Shown piece after piece: positions 25,034 through 33,907 of a DNA stretch of 64,000 nucleotides. Within the stretch, counting starts at the first letter, position 1. Each line of letters starts with the position of its first letter. The stretch comes from Piscinibacter sp047600445 (lineage in GTDB: Bacteria > Pseudomonadota > Gammaproteobacteria > Burkholderiales > Burkholderiaceae_C). The DNA lies in the NCBI RefSeq assembly GCF_047600445.1, contig NZ_JASGKT010000002.1:1054001-1118000 (forward strand), given 5' to 3'. Made by a program: the position numbers and the translations under genes. Below the pieces are notes generated by a model, which was not told the DNA's origin, did not search any database, and worked only from the letters and a program-made list of their open reading frames with translations.

Positions 25034-26623
25034 GTGAGCGACGCGCCACCGTCGTCGCTGGCCCCGCTGAAGGGGCCGGTGTTCCGCATGCTGTGGACGG
25101 CCTGGCTGGCCGCCAACGTGACCATGTGGATGAACGACGTGGCGGCGGCGTGGCTGATGACCACGCTGACCGACAGCGCCGTGATGGTGGCGCTGGTGCA
25201 GGCGGCCTCCACGCTGCCGGTGTTCGTGCTGGGCCTGCCCAGCGGCGCGCTGGCCGACATCGTCGACCGGCGCCGCTACTTCGCCGTCACGCAGTTGTGG
25301 GTGGCCAGCGTCGCGCTGCTGCTGTGCCTGGCTTCGCTGGCCGGCGCGCTGTCGGCGCCGCTGCTGCTGGCGCTGACCTTCGCCAACGGCATCGGCCTGG
25401 CGATGCGCTGGCCGGTGTTCGCCGCCATCGTGCCGGAAGTGGTGCCGCGCCACGAGCTGCCGGCGGCGCTGGCGCTCAACGGCGTGGCGATGAACATGTC
25501 GCGCGTCATCGGCCCGGTGCTGGCCGGCGCGCTGCTGGCCGGCGCGGGCAGCGCGGCGGTGTTCGCGCTCAACGCGGTGTTGGCGGTGGTGGCCTTCGCG
25601 CTGATCCTGCGCTGGAAGTCGCAGCGCAAGGTCAGCGCGCTGCCCGGCGAGCGCTTCCTCGGCGCGATGCGCGTCGGGCTGCAGCACGTCACGCAGTCGC
25701 CGCGCATGCGCGTGGTGCTGATCCGCATCTTCCTGTTCTTCCTGCAATCGACCTCGCTGACCGCGTTGCTGCCGCTGGTGGCGCGCAAGCTGCACGACGG
25801 CGGCGCCGGCACCTTCACGCTGCTGCTCGCCTCGATGGGCGGCGGCGCGGTGGCCGCGGCGCTGTACCTGCCGCGCCTGCGCCAGAACATCGGGCGCGAC
25901 GTGTTCGTGCGCTGGGGCACCGTGACGCATGCGCTGGCCTCGGTGGCGGTGGTGTTCGCGCCCTCGATCTGGCTGGCGGTGCCGGCGATGGCGGTGGCCG
26001 GCATGGCCTGGATCTCCACCGCCAACTCGCTGACGCTGGCCGCGCAGATGGCGCTGCCGAACTGGGTGCGCGCGCGCGGCATGTCGATCTACCAGATGGC
26101 GTTGATGGGCGGCAGCGCCGCCGGCGCGGCGCTGTGGGGCCAGGTGGCGAGCTGGAGCAGCGTGCCGGCGAGCATCGTCGCGGCCTCCGTGGCCGGGCCG
26201 CTGGTGCTGCTGGCGACGCGCCGCCTGACCGTCGACGGCGGCGAGGACGAAGACTTCAGCCCGGCCCGCCCCGGCGGCGCGCCGCCGCTGCCGCTGGTGG
26301 AGCCGCAGCCCGACGAGGGGCCGGTGATGGTGACGGTGGAGTACCTGATCGCGCCCTCGCGCGCCGACGCCTTCATGGCCGTGATGGAAGACACGCGCCG
26401 CGCGCGGCTGCGCCAGGGCGCGCTGTCGTGGGGGCTGTTCCGCGACCCGGCGGTGCCGGGCCGCTACATCGAATACTTCCTCGACGAGACCTGGGTCGAG
26501 CACCTGCGCCGCCAGGAGCGCTTCACCGCCGCCGACGTGGGGCTGCGCGAGAAGCGGCTGGCCTTCCACCTCGGCACCGAGCCACCGAAAGTACATCGCT
26601 ACATCGGCGAATCCATCGACTAG
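25034..26623 (+). CDS. MFS exporter of the EntS-like (MFS_3) family with a C-terminal monooxygenase-like domain
   Basis: The 529-aa protein has about ten to twelve transmembrane helices of the MFS_3 family (MWMNDVAAAWLMTTLTDSAVMVALVQ and LPSGALADIVDRRRYF are characteristic). A soluble tail of about 110 residues begins near residue 430. The tail (VMVTVEYLIAPSRADAFM, then RRARLRQGAL and YFLDETWVEHLRRQERF) looks like a ferredoxin-like antibiotic-biosynthesis-monooxygenase (ABM) domain, a known fusion in this family. It is probably an exporter of unknown substrate. The GTG start at 25034 is 8 bp after tctA, with no strong ribosome-binding site. Confidence 0.85.
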   Translation: MSDAPPSSLAPLKGPVFRMLWTAWLAANVTMWMNDVAAAWLMTTLTDSAVMVALVQAASTLPVFVLGLPSGALADIVDRRRYFAVTQLWVASVALLLCLASLAGALSAPLLLALTFANGIGLAMRWPVFAAIVPEVVPRHELPAALALNGVAMNMSRVIGPVLAGALLAGAGSAAVFALNAVLAVVAFALILRWKSQRKVSALPGERFLGAMRVGLQHVTQSPRMRVVLIRIFLFFLQSTSLTALLPLVARKLHDGGAGTFTLLLASMGGGAVAAALYLPRLRQNIGRDVFVRWGTVTHALASVAVVFAPSIWLAVPAMAVAGMAWISTANSLTLAAQMALPNWVRARGMSIYQMALMGGSAAGAALWGQVASWSSVPASIVAASVAGPLVLLATRRLTVDGGEDEDFSPARPGGAPPLPLVEPQPDEGPVMVTVEYLIAPSRADAFMAVMEDTRRARLRQGALSWGLFRDPAVPGRYIEYFLDETWVEHLRRQERFTAADVGLREKRLAFHLGTEPPKVHRYIGESID

Positions 26624-26632
26624 CATCGCGCG

Positions 26633-27928
26633 ATGCAGCACGTGCACCCCTTGCGCGAGAGTCTTCACCACGAGGTGCACGCGCGTCCCTACGAGCGCAT
26701 GAACGCGCCGCTGCTGCTGTCGCACGTGGCGCTGGTGGGCAACGCGGGCGACGCCGAGCGCGCGCACCTGGCCGCGCTGCTGGCGGCGCGCCAGCTCGCG
26801 GTGCCGGCCGAGGGCGCCAGCCACCTCAGCGCCGACATCGGCGGCCTGCGCCTGCGCTGGGAGAAACACGGCGAGTTCCACACCTGCACCTTCTGGCGCC
26901 AGGGCGCCGGCGCGGCCGACGGCTTCGCCGCGCCGCCGATCGCCGCCGTGCCGGCCGACTGGCGCGCCGCGCTGCCCGGGCAGTGGCTGGTCGGCCTGCA
27001 CATGCTGGTGCTGCCGGCGCCGCCCTTGCGCCACGAGCCGCCCGCGCCGGTGCGCACGCTGCTCGACGAGGACGCGCTGGTCGGCGCCAGCGTGATGGAC
27101 GACTCGGCCGAGGTCTACACCGATTTCCGCATCCACGGCGACGGCTTCACGCGCTGGATCGTCGTCGCCGGCGACATGACGCCGCGCCGCCTCGGCCGGC
27201 TGGTGCAGCGCATCCAGGAGATCGAGACCTACCGCATGATGGCGCTGCTGGGCCTGCCGGTGGCGCGCGAGGTCGGCGGCGCGCTGGCGGGCGCCGAGCG
27301 CGACCTGGCCGACGTGGCCGAGCGCATCCGCACCGCGCGGCGCGACGACGAACCCGAGCTGCTGCGCCAGCTCACGCAGCTCGCCGCGCGCGTCGAGGGC
27401 CTGTACGCGCGAACCCACGCGCGTTTCTCGGCCAGCGCGGCCTACTTCGAGCTGGTGCAGCGGCGCATCGACGAGCTGCGCGAGGAGCGCGCGCACAACC
27501 TGCAGACGCTGCGCGAGTTCATGGACCGCCGCCTGCTGCCGGCGATGCAGACCTGCGCCTGGGCCGGGCGGCGGCTGCAGGCGCTGTCGGAGCGCGTCTC
27601 GCGCGTCTCGAACCTGCTGCGCACGCGCGTCGAGATCGAGCAGCAGGCCAGCAGCCGCGCGCTGCTCGACGCGATGAACCGGCGCCAGAAGGCGCAACTG
27701 CTGCTGCAAAGCGCGGTGGAGGGGCTGTCGGTCGCGGCCGTCACCTACTACGGCGCCGGGCTGGTCGGCTACGCCGCCAAGGGCGCCAAGGCGGCCGGCC
27801 TGAACCTCTCGCCGGATCTCGCCGTCGCGCTGGCCATCCCGCTGATCGCACTCGGCGTCTGGCTCGGCGTGCGCCGCCTGCACCGGCAGGCGCACGCCGC
27901 CGCCGACACCACCCACCAGGAGCATTGA
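26633..27928 (+). CDS. DUF3422 family protein
   Basis: This 431-aa protein matches the DUF3422 family: an N-terminal LHHEVHARPYERMNAPLLLSH motif, a WEKHGEFHTCTFW segment, a long helical middle with ASVMDDSAEVYTDFRIHGDG, and two C-terminal membrane helices near residues 367-415. The C-terminal half resembles CorA-like membrane folds. The function is unknown. A TAGCAT box (26621-26626) lies 6 nt before the ATG and could be a -10 for a leaderless transcript; it overlaps the stop of the MFS gene. Confidence 0.85.
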   Translation: MQHVHPLRESLHHEVHARPYERMNAPLLLSHVALVGNAGDAERAHLAALLAARQLAVPAEGASHLSADIGGLRLRWEKHGEFHTCTFWRQGAGAADGFAAPPIAAVPADWRAALPGQWLVGLHMLVLPAPPLRHEPPAPVRTLLDEDALVGASVMDDSAEVYTDFRIHGDGFTRWIVVAGDMTPRRLGRLVQRIQEIETYRMMALLGLPVAREVGGALAGAERDLADVAERIRTARRDDEPELLRQLTQLAARVEGLYARTHARFSASAAYFELVQRRIDELREERAHNLQTLREFMDRRLLPAMQTCAWAGRRLQALSERVSRVSNLLRTRVEIEQQASSRALLDAMNRRQKAQLLLQSAVEGLSVAAVTYYGAGLVGYAAKGAKAAGLNLSPDLAVALAIPLIALGVWLGVRRLHRQAHAAADTTHQEH

Positions 27929-29557
27929 ATGACCCGCCACGCCTTCGACTGGAGCGCCGGCTACCCCAGCCAGCGCCTGCCGGTGTTCGGCCGCAACATC
28001 GTCTCGACCTCGCATCCGCTGGCCGCGCAGGCCGGCCTGCGCACGCTCTGGCAGGGCGGCAACGCGGTCGATGCGGCGATCGCCGCGGCGGCCGCGATGA
28101 CCATCGTCGAGCCGTGCAGCAACGGCCTGGGCTCGGACGCCTTCGCGATCGTGTGGGACGGGCGGCAACTGCAAGGCCTGAACGCCAGCGGCACCGCGCC
28201 GCAGGGCTGGACGCCCGAGTACTTCCGCGGCCGGCTCGGCGCCGATGCGCGCGCCCCGGCCCGGCGCGGCTGGGACAGCGTCACCGTGCCCGGCGCGGTG
28301 TCGGCCTGGGTGGCGCTGTCGGAGCGCTTCGGCAGCCTGCCCTTCGCCGACCTGCTCGAGCCCGCGATCGAGATCGCCGAGCGCGGCTACGCCGTGCCCT
28401 GGGTGGTGCGGCAGAAATGGGCGATGGCCGCGGCGCTGCCCGAGATCACGCGGCAGCCCGGCTTCGCCGAGGCCTTCCTGCCGCACGGCCGCGCGCCCGA
28501 AGTCGGCGAGCTGTTCCGCTTCCCGGCGGCGGCGCGCACGCTGCGCCTGATCGCGCAGAGCTACGGCGAGGCCTTCTACCGCGGCGAGGTGGCGCAGGCC
28601 ATCGAATTGCATGCGCGCGCCCACGGCGGCGCGATGACGGCGGCGGACCTCGCCGCCTACCGCCCCGAGTGGGTGGCGCCTATCGCCAAGGCCTACGCCG
28701 GCCACGAGCTGCACGAGATCCCGCCCAACGGCCAGGGCATCGCGGCGCTGATCGCGCTGGGCATCCTGTCGCACTTCGACCTGGCGGGCCTGAAGCCCGA
28801 CGGCGTCGAGGCGCAGCACCTGCAGATCGAGGCGATGAAGCTCGCCTTCGCCGACACCTACCGCTACGTGTCGGACCGCCGCACGATGGACGTCACGCCC
28901 GAGCAGATGCTGGACGAGGCCTACCTCGCCGGGCGCGCCAGGCTGATCGACCGCCGGCGCGCGCAGGACTTCGGCGCCGGCAACCCGGTCAAGGGCGGCA
29001 CCATCTACCTGACCGCCGCCGACGAGCGCGGCATGATGGTCAGCTTCATCCAGAGCAACTACATGGGCTTCGGCTCGGGCGTGGTGGTGCCGGGCTACGG
29101 CGTCTCGCTGCAGAACCGCGGCCACGGCTTCAGCCTGCGCGCGGGCAGCCCCAACCTGGTGGCGCCGGGCAAGCGGCCCTTCCACACCATCATCCCGGCG
29201 TTCCTGACGAAGCAGGGCGCGCCGCAGATGAGCTTCGGCGTGATGGGCGGCAACATGCAGCCGCAAGGCCATCTGCAGACGCTGGTGCGCATGCTGAGCT
29301 TCCGCCAGGAGCCGCAGGCCGCCTGCGACGCGCCGCGCTGGCGCTTCAACCAGGGCCGTTCGATCAACGTCGAGGCGACGCTGCCGGCGGCCACGCGCGA
29401 GGGCCTGCGCGCGCTCGGCCACCAGGTCGAGGACTTCCAGGACAGCTACCAGGACTTCGGCGCCGGCCAGTTCATCTGGCGCCTCGGCGATCCGGCCGTC
29501 GAGGGCTACGTGGCGGCGAGCGATGCGCGCCGCGACGGGCTGGCGGCGGCGTACTGA
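27929..29557 (+). CDS. Gamma-glutamyltransferase family protein (YwrD-like)
   Basis: The 542-aa Ntn-hydrolase proenzyme has the GGT family core: GGNAVDAAIAAAAAMTIVEP near residue 44, SVTVPGAVSAW, PPNGQGIAALIALGIL, and the self-cleavage site in KGGTIYLTAAD. Thr358 is the expected nucleophile exposed by autoprocessing into large and small subunits. No N-terminal signal peptide is visible, so unlike periplasmic GGT it is probably cytosolic, as in the YwrD-like branch. It could hydrolyse gamma-glutamyl or other acyl-amide compounds. It follows the DUF3422 gene directly (TGAATG junction) with AGGAG upstream. Confidence 0.88.
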   Translation: MTRHAFDWSAGYPSQRLPVFGRNIVSTSHPLAAQAGLRTLWQGGNAVDAAIAAAAAMTIVEPCSNGLGSDAFAIVWDGRQLQGLNASGTAPQGWTPEYFRGRLGADARAPARRGWDSVTVPGAVSAWVALSERFGSLPFADLLEPAIEIAERGYAVPWVVRQKWAMAAALPEITRQPGFAEAFLPHGRAPEVGELFRFPAAARTLRLIAQSYGEAFYRGEVAQAIELHARAHGGAMTAADLAAYRPEWVAPIAKAYAGHELHEIPPNGQGIAALIALGILSHFDLAGLKPDGVEAQHLQIEAMKLAFADTYRYVSDRRTMDVTPEQMLDEAYLAGRARLIDRRRAQDFGAGNPVKGGTIYLTAADERGMMVSFIQSNYMGFGSGVVVPGYGVSLQNRGHGFSLRAGSPNLVAPGKRPFHTIIPAFLTKQGAPQMSFGVMGGNMQPQGHLQTLVRMLSFRQEPQAACDAPRWRFNQGRSINVEATLPAATREGLRALGHQVEDFQDSYQDFGAGQFIWRLGDPAVEGYVAASDARRDGLAAAY

Positions 29558-29578
29558 ACCGCGCGTACCGGGATGGCC

Positions 29579-30430
29579 TCAGGCCGGCCAGCCCATCGCC
29601 TCGCCCATGCGGATGGCGTGGCCGGGCGTCCAGCCGGGCTCGAAGCGCAGCGTGCCGCGAGGGAACAGCAGCACGACCGTCGAGCCGAGCAGGAAGCGGC
29701 CCATCTCGGCGCCGCGCCCGAGCGCGACCTCGCCGTCGCGGTAGCGCCACTCGCGCAGCGTGCCCGGGCGCGGCGGGTTGACCACGCCGTGCCACACCGT
29801 GGCCATGCTGCCGACGATGGTGGCGCCCACCAGCACCAGCACGAAGGGCCCGTGCGCGGACTCGAACACGCACACCACGCGCTCGTTGCGCGCGAACAGG
29901 CCGGGCACGCCGCGCGCGGTGGTCGGGTTGACCGAGAACAGCGCGCCCGGCACGTGGATCATGCGCAGCAGCCGGCCGGCGCAGGGCATGTGGATGCGGT
30001 GGTAGTCGCGCGGGCTCAGGTACAGCGTCGCGAAGCTGCCGCCCTCGAAGCGCGCCGCCAGTTCGGCGTCGCCGCCGACCAGCGCGGTGGTCGTGTAGTC
30101 GTGGCCCTTGGCCTGGAAGATGCGATCGTGCGCGATCGCGCCGAACTGGCTGATCGCGCCGTCCACCGGGCACAGCCAGGGCGCCTCGGCCAGCGGGCGG
30201 GCGCCGGGTTTCAACGCGCGCGTGAAGAACTCGTTGAAGCTGGCGTAGCTCGTGATGTCGGGGTCGGCCGCCTCGCTCATGTCGACGCCGTAGCGCGCGA
30301 CGAAGCGGCGGATCGCCGCGCTGGTCAGGCCGCCCGCCGCGCGGCTGGCCGCGGCGCCGGCGAACGAGGTCAGCCACTGCTTGGGCAGCAGGTACTGCGG
30401 CAGGACGGCAAGGCGGTCGGCGAGGCTCAT
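29579..30430 (-). CDS. psd: Phosphatidylserine decarboxylase proenzyme
   Basis: This 283-aa enzyme has the pyruvoyl-forming LGST motif (residues 248-251, Ser250 the cleavage site). The earlier FNEFFTRALKPGARP, SPRDYHRIHMP and GSMATVWHG motifs are standard for membrane-associated Psd. It makes phosphatidylethanolamine from phosphatidylserine at the inner membrane. The ATG at 30430 gives the MSLADRLAVLPQYLLPK N-terminus common in betaproteobacteria. It is convergent with the GGT-like gene (21 bp between stops). The 177 bp upstream (30431-30607) hold no gene I can recognise. Confidence 0.95.
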   Translation of the reverse strand: MSLADRLAVLPQYLLPKQWLTSFAGAAASRAAGGLTSAAIRRFVARYGVDMSEAADPDITSYASFNEFFTRALKPGARPLAEAPWLCPVDGAISQFGAIAHDRIFQAKGHDYTTTALVGGDAELAARFEGGSFATLYLSPRDYHRIHMPCAGRLLRMIHVPGALFSVNPTTARGVPGLFARNERVVCVFESAHGPFVLVLVGATIVGSMATVWHGVVNPPRPGTLREWRYRDGEVALGRGAEMGRFLLGSTVVLLFPRGTLRFEPGWTPGHAIRMGEAMGWPA

Positions 30431-30607
30431 GGGCGGGCGGATTCTATCGGCGGGCGATGGCATCGTCGGGCCCCATGCCCCGCTTCGGCACGCGCGCCCC
30501 GCGTCGCGCTGCCGCTGGCCGAGGACTTCGCGTCGCTGTTCCTGTGCACCGGCCGCGAAGCGTTCACGGCCCACCGGCCCACGCGCAGGGGCCGGTCTTC
30601 ATGAACC

Positions 30608-30984
30608 TCATCGAGCGGTGAAGCCGTGATGCTTGACGACCTTGTCGTAGAGCATCCGCCCGACGGCATTCGTCTCGTGCGTTTGCCAATAGACCCGGGT
30701 TGCCACCGCCGCCTTGGCCCGGGCGCAGACGGCTTCGACCCGGGTCATGCCGCGATGGAACAGGTAGTGGGCGAGGCCGACGAGACGGCCTTGATCGTCC
30801 TGAGCGACCAATGCAAAGACCGGCTCGTGCGGGTCGAAGAATCGCCGCCAGGCGGTCTGGGTGATGTGTTCGGGCAGCGCCGTGTCGCCGTGCCGTCCAT
30901 AGAAAAGGCGTTGTAGCCCTCCCAGAGAGGACGCCAGGATGAATCGTCTTCTTGCGTGGGCGGGCGAATGGCAGGAGAGAGCAT
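30608..30984 (-). pseudogene. Decayed GNAT acetyltransferase (frameshift plus internal deletion)
   Basis: The minus-strand start MLSPAIRPPTQEDD-SWRPLWEGYNAF is a normal GNAT N-terminus. The frame is then lost at a TTTT run near 30905. It resumes in another frame as FYGRHGDTALPEHITQTAW, continuing into LVAQDDQGRLVGLAHYLFHR. A second lesion follows: VEAVC runs straight into ARAKAAVATRVYWQTHETNAVG, skipping about 30 residues that in relatives contain the acetyl-CoA-binding loop. The C-terminus also stops early after HHGF. Two independent lesions and the lost cofactor loop make this a pseudogene. The residual frame after the shift is still open for 67 codons. Confidence 0.85.
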
Positions 30985-31063
30985 GACTCTGGACTCCACC
31001 TTTGCGCGCGGCGAATGTCAGTCCGGCCGCTCGAACAGCCTGCCGGCGCGTGACGCGCCCCGC

Positions 31064-31903
31064 TCAGAGATCGGTGCGCAGCTTCCAGATCTCCGGGAAC
31101 AGCACCGTATCGAGCATCTTGCGCAGGTAGCCGACACCGCTGGTGCCGCCGGTGCCGCGCTTGAAGCCGATGATGCGCTCGACGGTGGTGACGTGGCGGA
31201 AGCGCCAGAGGCGGAAGGCGTCTTCGAGGTCGGTCAGTTCCTCGCCGAGCTGGTACAGGTCCCAGTGCCGCTCGGGGTCGCGGTAGACCGCCAGCCAGGC
31301 CTGCTCGACGGCGTCGCTGGCCGGGTAGGGCTGCGTCCAGTCGCGTTCGAGGTGGCTGGCCGGCACGGGCAGGCCGCGGCGCGCCAGCAGGCGCAGCGCT
31401 TCGTCGTAGAGCGAGGGCGCGCGCCACGCCGCTTCCACCCTGGCCAGCAGGTCGGGGCGGTGCGAGTGCGGCCTGAGCATCGCGGCGTTCTTGTTGCCGA
31501 GCATGAACTCGATGCAGCGGTACTGCCAGCTCTGGAAGCCGCTGCTGTTGGCGAGGTAGGGGCGGATCGCCGAGTACTCCGGCGGCGTCATCGTCGCCAG
31601 CACGTCCCAGGCGTGCACCAGTTGCTCCATGATCCTGCTGACACGCGCCAGCATCTTGAAGGCGCTGCCCAGCTCGTCGCGCGCGATGCAGGCCAACGCG
31701 GCGCTCAGCTCGTGCAGCATCAGCTTCATCCACAGCTCGCTGGTCTGGTGCTGCACGATGAAGAGCATCTCGTTGTGGTCGGGCGAGAGCGGCTTCTGCG
31801 CGTTCAGCACGGCGTCGAGCTGCAGGTAGTCGCCGTAGCTCATGTCGCGCGAGAAGTCGAGCTTCGCGCCCTCGTCGTGCACGATCCTCTCGGTGTCGCT
31901 CAT
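31064..31903 (-). CDS. kynA: Tryptophan 2,3-dioxygenase
   Basis: The 279-aa heme dioxygenase has the TDO signatures SYGDYLQLDAVL, EMLFIVQHQTSELWMKL, SSGFQSWQYR, and the heme-ligand His in FRHVTTVERIIGFKRGTGGTSGVGYL. It opens the indole ring of tryptophan to give N-formylkynurenine, the first step of the kynurenine pathway. It is the last gene of kynB-kynU-kynA, 22 bp after kynU. All three enzymes needed to reach anthranilate are in this one operon. Confidence 0.97.
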   Translation of the reverse strand: MSDTERIVHDEGAKLDFSRDMSYGDYLQLDAVLNAQKPLSPDHNEMLFIVQHQTSELWMKLMLHELSAALACIARDELGSAFKMLARVSRIMEQLVHAWDVLATMTPPEYSAIRPYLANSSGFQSWQYRCIEFMLGNKNAAMLRPHSHRPDLLARVEAAWRAPSLYDEALRLLARRGLPVPASHLERDWTQPYPASDAVEQAWLAVYRDPERHWDLYQLGEELTDLEDAFRLWRFRHVTTVERIIGFKRGTGGTSGVGYLRKMLDTVLFPEIWKLRTDL

Positions 31904-31925
31904 GCCAGCCCCTCGTCCGACGCCG

Positions 31926-33209
31926 TCATGTCACGGCCGCCTTCTGGTTGAAGCGCGCCTGCCGCCACTCGCCGGTGTCCAGCACCTGGCGCAGGTGCTC
32001 GACGGCGTCCCACACCTCGGCGAAGCGGGTGTACAGCGGCGTGAAGCCGAAGCGCAGCACGTCGGGGGCGCGGAAGTCGCCGATCACGCCGCGTGCGATC
32101 AGCGCCTGCACGATCGCGTAGCCGCCCTCGCGGCGCGCGAGGTTGACCTGGCTGCCGCGCAGCGCGTGTTCGCGCGGCGTGACCAGTTCGAGGCCGTGGC
32201 CGGCGCAGCGCTGTTCGACCAGCGCGATGAACAGGTCGGTCAGCGCCAGCGACTTGCGGCGCAGCGCCGCCATGCCGCCGGCCGGCTCGGCGGCCAGCAG
32301 CGTGTCGATGCCGGCGTCCAGCGCGGTCAGGCCCAGCACCGGCGGCGTGCCGCAGGCGAAGCGCGCGATGCCGCCGGCGGGGCGGTAGTGCGGCGAAAAG
32401 TCGAACGGCGCCACATGGCCGAACCAGCCCGACAGCGGCTGCCACAGGTCGTCGCGCTCCATGCGTTGCAGATGGCGCGGATGCACCCACAGGAAGGCCG
32501 GTGCGCCCGGGCCGCCGTTGAGGTACTTGTAGCCGCAGCCGACGGCGAAGTCGGCGTCGGCCGCGTTCAGGTCCACCGGCACGGCGCCGGCGGAATGCGC
32601 CAGGTCCCACAGCGCGAGCGCGCCGCAGTCGTGCGCCGCGCGGGTGAGCGCCGCCATGTCGTGCATGCGCCCGCTGCGGTAGTTCACGTGGGTGAGCATC
32701 AGCACGGCCAGCGAGGGGCCGAACTGCGCCGCGATCTCGTCGGGCTCCACCAGGCGCAGCTCGAAGCCGTGCTGCCGCGCCAGGCCCTCGGCGATGTAGA
32801 GGTCGGTGGGGAAGTTGCTGCGCTCCGAGACGATCACGCGCCGCGCCGCATCGCCGCTGCCGCGCCGTTGCCCGACCAGCAGCAGCGCCGCTGCCAGCAC
32901 CTTGTAGAGATTCACCGAGGTCGATTCGCCGGCCAGCGTCTCGCCCGGCTGCGCGCCGATCACGCGGCCGATCTTGTCGCCCACGCGCTGCGGCAGCGTC
33001 ACCCAGTTCGCGCTGTTCCAGCTCCGGATCAGGCCCTCGCCCCATTCCTGCCGCACCGCCCGCGCCACGCGCTGCGGCGCGGCCGCGGGCAGCACGCCCA
33101 GCGAGTTGCCGTCGAGGTAGATCACGCCCTCGGGCAGCGTGAACTGCGCGCGCAGCGCGGCCAGCGGGTCGCTCGCGTCCAGCGCCAGCGCGTCTTGTCG
33201 GGTCGTCAT
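31926..33209 (-). CDS. kynU: Kynureninase
   Basis: This 427-aa PLP enzyme has YLDGNSLGVLP near residue 30, LTHVNYRSGRMHDM, ALWDLAHSAGAVPVDLN and the PLP-lysine motif GCGYKYLNGGPGAPAF near residue 230. It cleaves kynurenine to anthranilate and alanine in the cytosol. Its ATG overlaps the kynB stop by 4 nt. The product, anthranilate, is the predicted substrate of the CoA ligase encoded at 38758 on the opposite strand. Confidence 0.97.
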   Translation of the reverse strand: MTTRQDALALDASDPLAALRAQFTLPEGVIYLDGNSLGVLPAAAPQRVARAVRQEWGEGLIRSWNSANWVTLPQRVGDKIGRVIGAQPGETLAGESTSVNLYKVLAAALLLVGQRRGSGDAARRVIVSERSNFPTDLYIAEGLARQHGFELRLVEPDEIAAQFGPSLAVLMLTHVNYRSGRMHDMAALTRAAHDCGALALWDLAHSAGAVPVDLNAADADFAVGCGYKYLNGGPGAPAFLWVHPRHLQRMERDDLWQPLSGWFGHVAPFDFSPHYRPAGGIARFACGTPPVLGLTALDAGIDTLLAAEPAGGMAALRRKSLALTDLFIALVEQRCAGHGLELVTPREHALRGSQVNLARREGGYAIVQALIARGVIGDFRAPDVLRFGFTPLYTRFAEVWDAVEHLRQVLDTGEWRQARFNQKAAVT

Positions 33210-33832
33210 GCAAGCTCCCTCAGGATGGCGCGCACCGGGCTCGCGCAGGCCTGGGCCAGCTTGAGCGGCAGCGCGATCAGTTCGTAGTCGCCGGGCGGCA
33301 CCTCATCGAGCACCAGGTTTTCCAGCACGCGCAGGTCGTGCTTCAGCAGCAGATGGTGGCTGTCCAGCGTCTTGCTCGTGGCCGGGTCGACCGACTGGCT
33401 GTCGATGCCCACCAGCCGCACGCCGCGCGCGGCGAGCAGCGCGATGGTCTCGGGCGCGTAGGCGGCGAAGTCGTCCGACCACGCGGTCGGCGCGCGTTCG
33501 CAGGTGCGCACCAGCACGCGCGGCGGAAGCGCGTCGAGCGCGTGGGCGACGTGTTCGGGTTTCACCAGCGCGCCGCAGCCGATCGCGTGGATCACGCGGC
33601 ACGGGCCGATGAAGGGCGCCAGCGGCAGCTCGCCGATGGCCGGCGCGCCGTCGGCGTAGTGCAGCGGCGCGTCGGCGTGGGCGCCGAGGTGCGGCGAGAG
33701 CGTGATCGCGCTGAGGTTGACCGGGCAGCCGGGGCCGATGCGCGCCGTCCAGCGCTGCTCGTAGGCCTGGTCGCCGGGGAAGGGCGGCGTGGCCGGGCCC
33801 AGCACGGGGGAGATGTCCCACAGACGGCTCAT
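33206..33832 (-). CDS. kynB: Kynurenine formamidase (arylformamidase)
   Basis: The 208-aa enzyme is a bacterial KynB-type cyclase-fold amidohydrolase. WDISPVLGPATPPFPGD starts the protein and SPHLGAHADAPLHY carries the metal-binding His/Asp residues. It hydrolyses N-formylkynurenine to kynurenine and formate. It is the first gene of the kyn operon. A TTGATA/TATACT promoter lies upstream and its -10 ends only 9 nt before the ATG, so the transcript would have almost no leader. Confidence 0.96.
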   Translation of the reverse strand: MSRLWDISPVLGPATPPFPGDQAYEQRWTARIGPGCPVNLSAITLSPHLGAHADAPLHYADGAPAIGELPLAPFIGPCRVIHAIGCGALVKPEHVAHALDALPPRVLVRTCERAPTAWSDDFAAYAPETIALLAARGVRLVGIDSQSVDPATSKTLDSHHLLLKHDLRVLENLVLDEVPPGDYELIALPLKLAQACASPVRAILRELA

Positions 33833-33841
33833 GGTGGCTTC

Positions 33842-33871
33842 AGTATAAATGCTTGACACTTGAAATATCAA
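33842..33871 (-). promoter_or_regulatory. kynBUA promoter
   Basis: On the minus strand TTGATA (33866-33871) and TATACT (33842-33847) are 18 bp apart, a close match to sigma-70 elements. It overlaps the plus-strand promoter, so the two arms of the divergon compete for the same DNA. Confidence 0.65.
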
Positions 33872-33881
33872 ACCATAAAGT
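33853..33881 (+). promoter_or_regulatory. Promoter of the 2-aminobenzoyl-CoA operon
   Basis: A perfect TTGACA (33853-33858) is followed after 17 bp by TAAAGT (33876-33881). The predicted transcript has a leader of about 20 nt with GGAG before the ATG at 33908. Confidence 0.65.
33860..33871. promoter_or_regulatory. Candidate MarR operator in the kyn/anthraniloyl-CoA divergon
   Basis: TTGA-AATA-TCAA is a 12-bp inverted repeat. It lies within the spacer of the plus-strand promoter and overlaps the -35 of the minus-strand promoter. MarR proteins bind short AT-rich palindromes of this kind, and a MarR gene is the second gene of the plus-strand operon. Binding here could control both directions. 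Confidence 0.5.
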
Positions 33882-33907
33882 TGATTCGACACGACGGAGA
33901 CGACGGC

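Noticed and set aside
24986..29781. Very long open frames on both strands across the MFS-DUF3422-GGT region
   Set aside because: They are antisense or out-of-frame readings of real genes. Their translations are Arg/Ala/His-rich, lack domain motifs, and arise because high GC at third codon positions removes stop codons in other frames.
30431..30607. Short open frame between psd and the GNAT pseudogene
   Set aside because: A stretch reading VALPLAEDFASLFLCTG looks faintly protein-like, but it has no ribosome-binding site, no recognisable family and ends at once. It may be a remnant; I could not support a gene.
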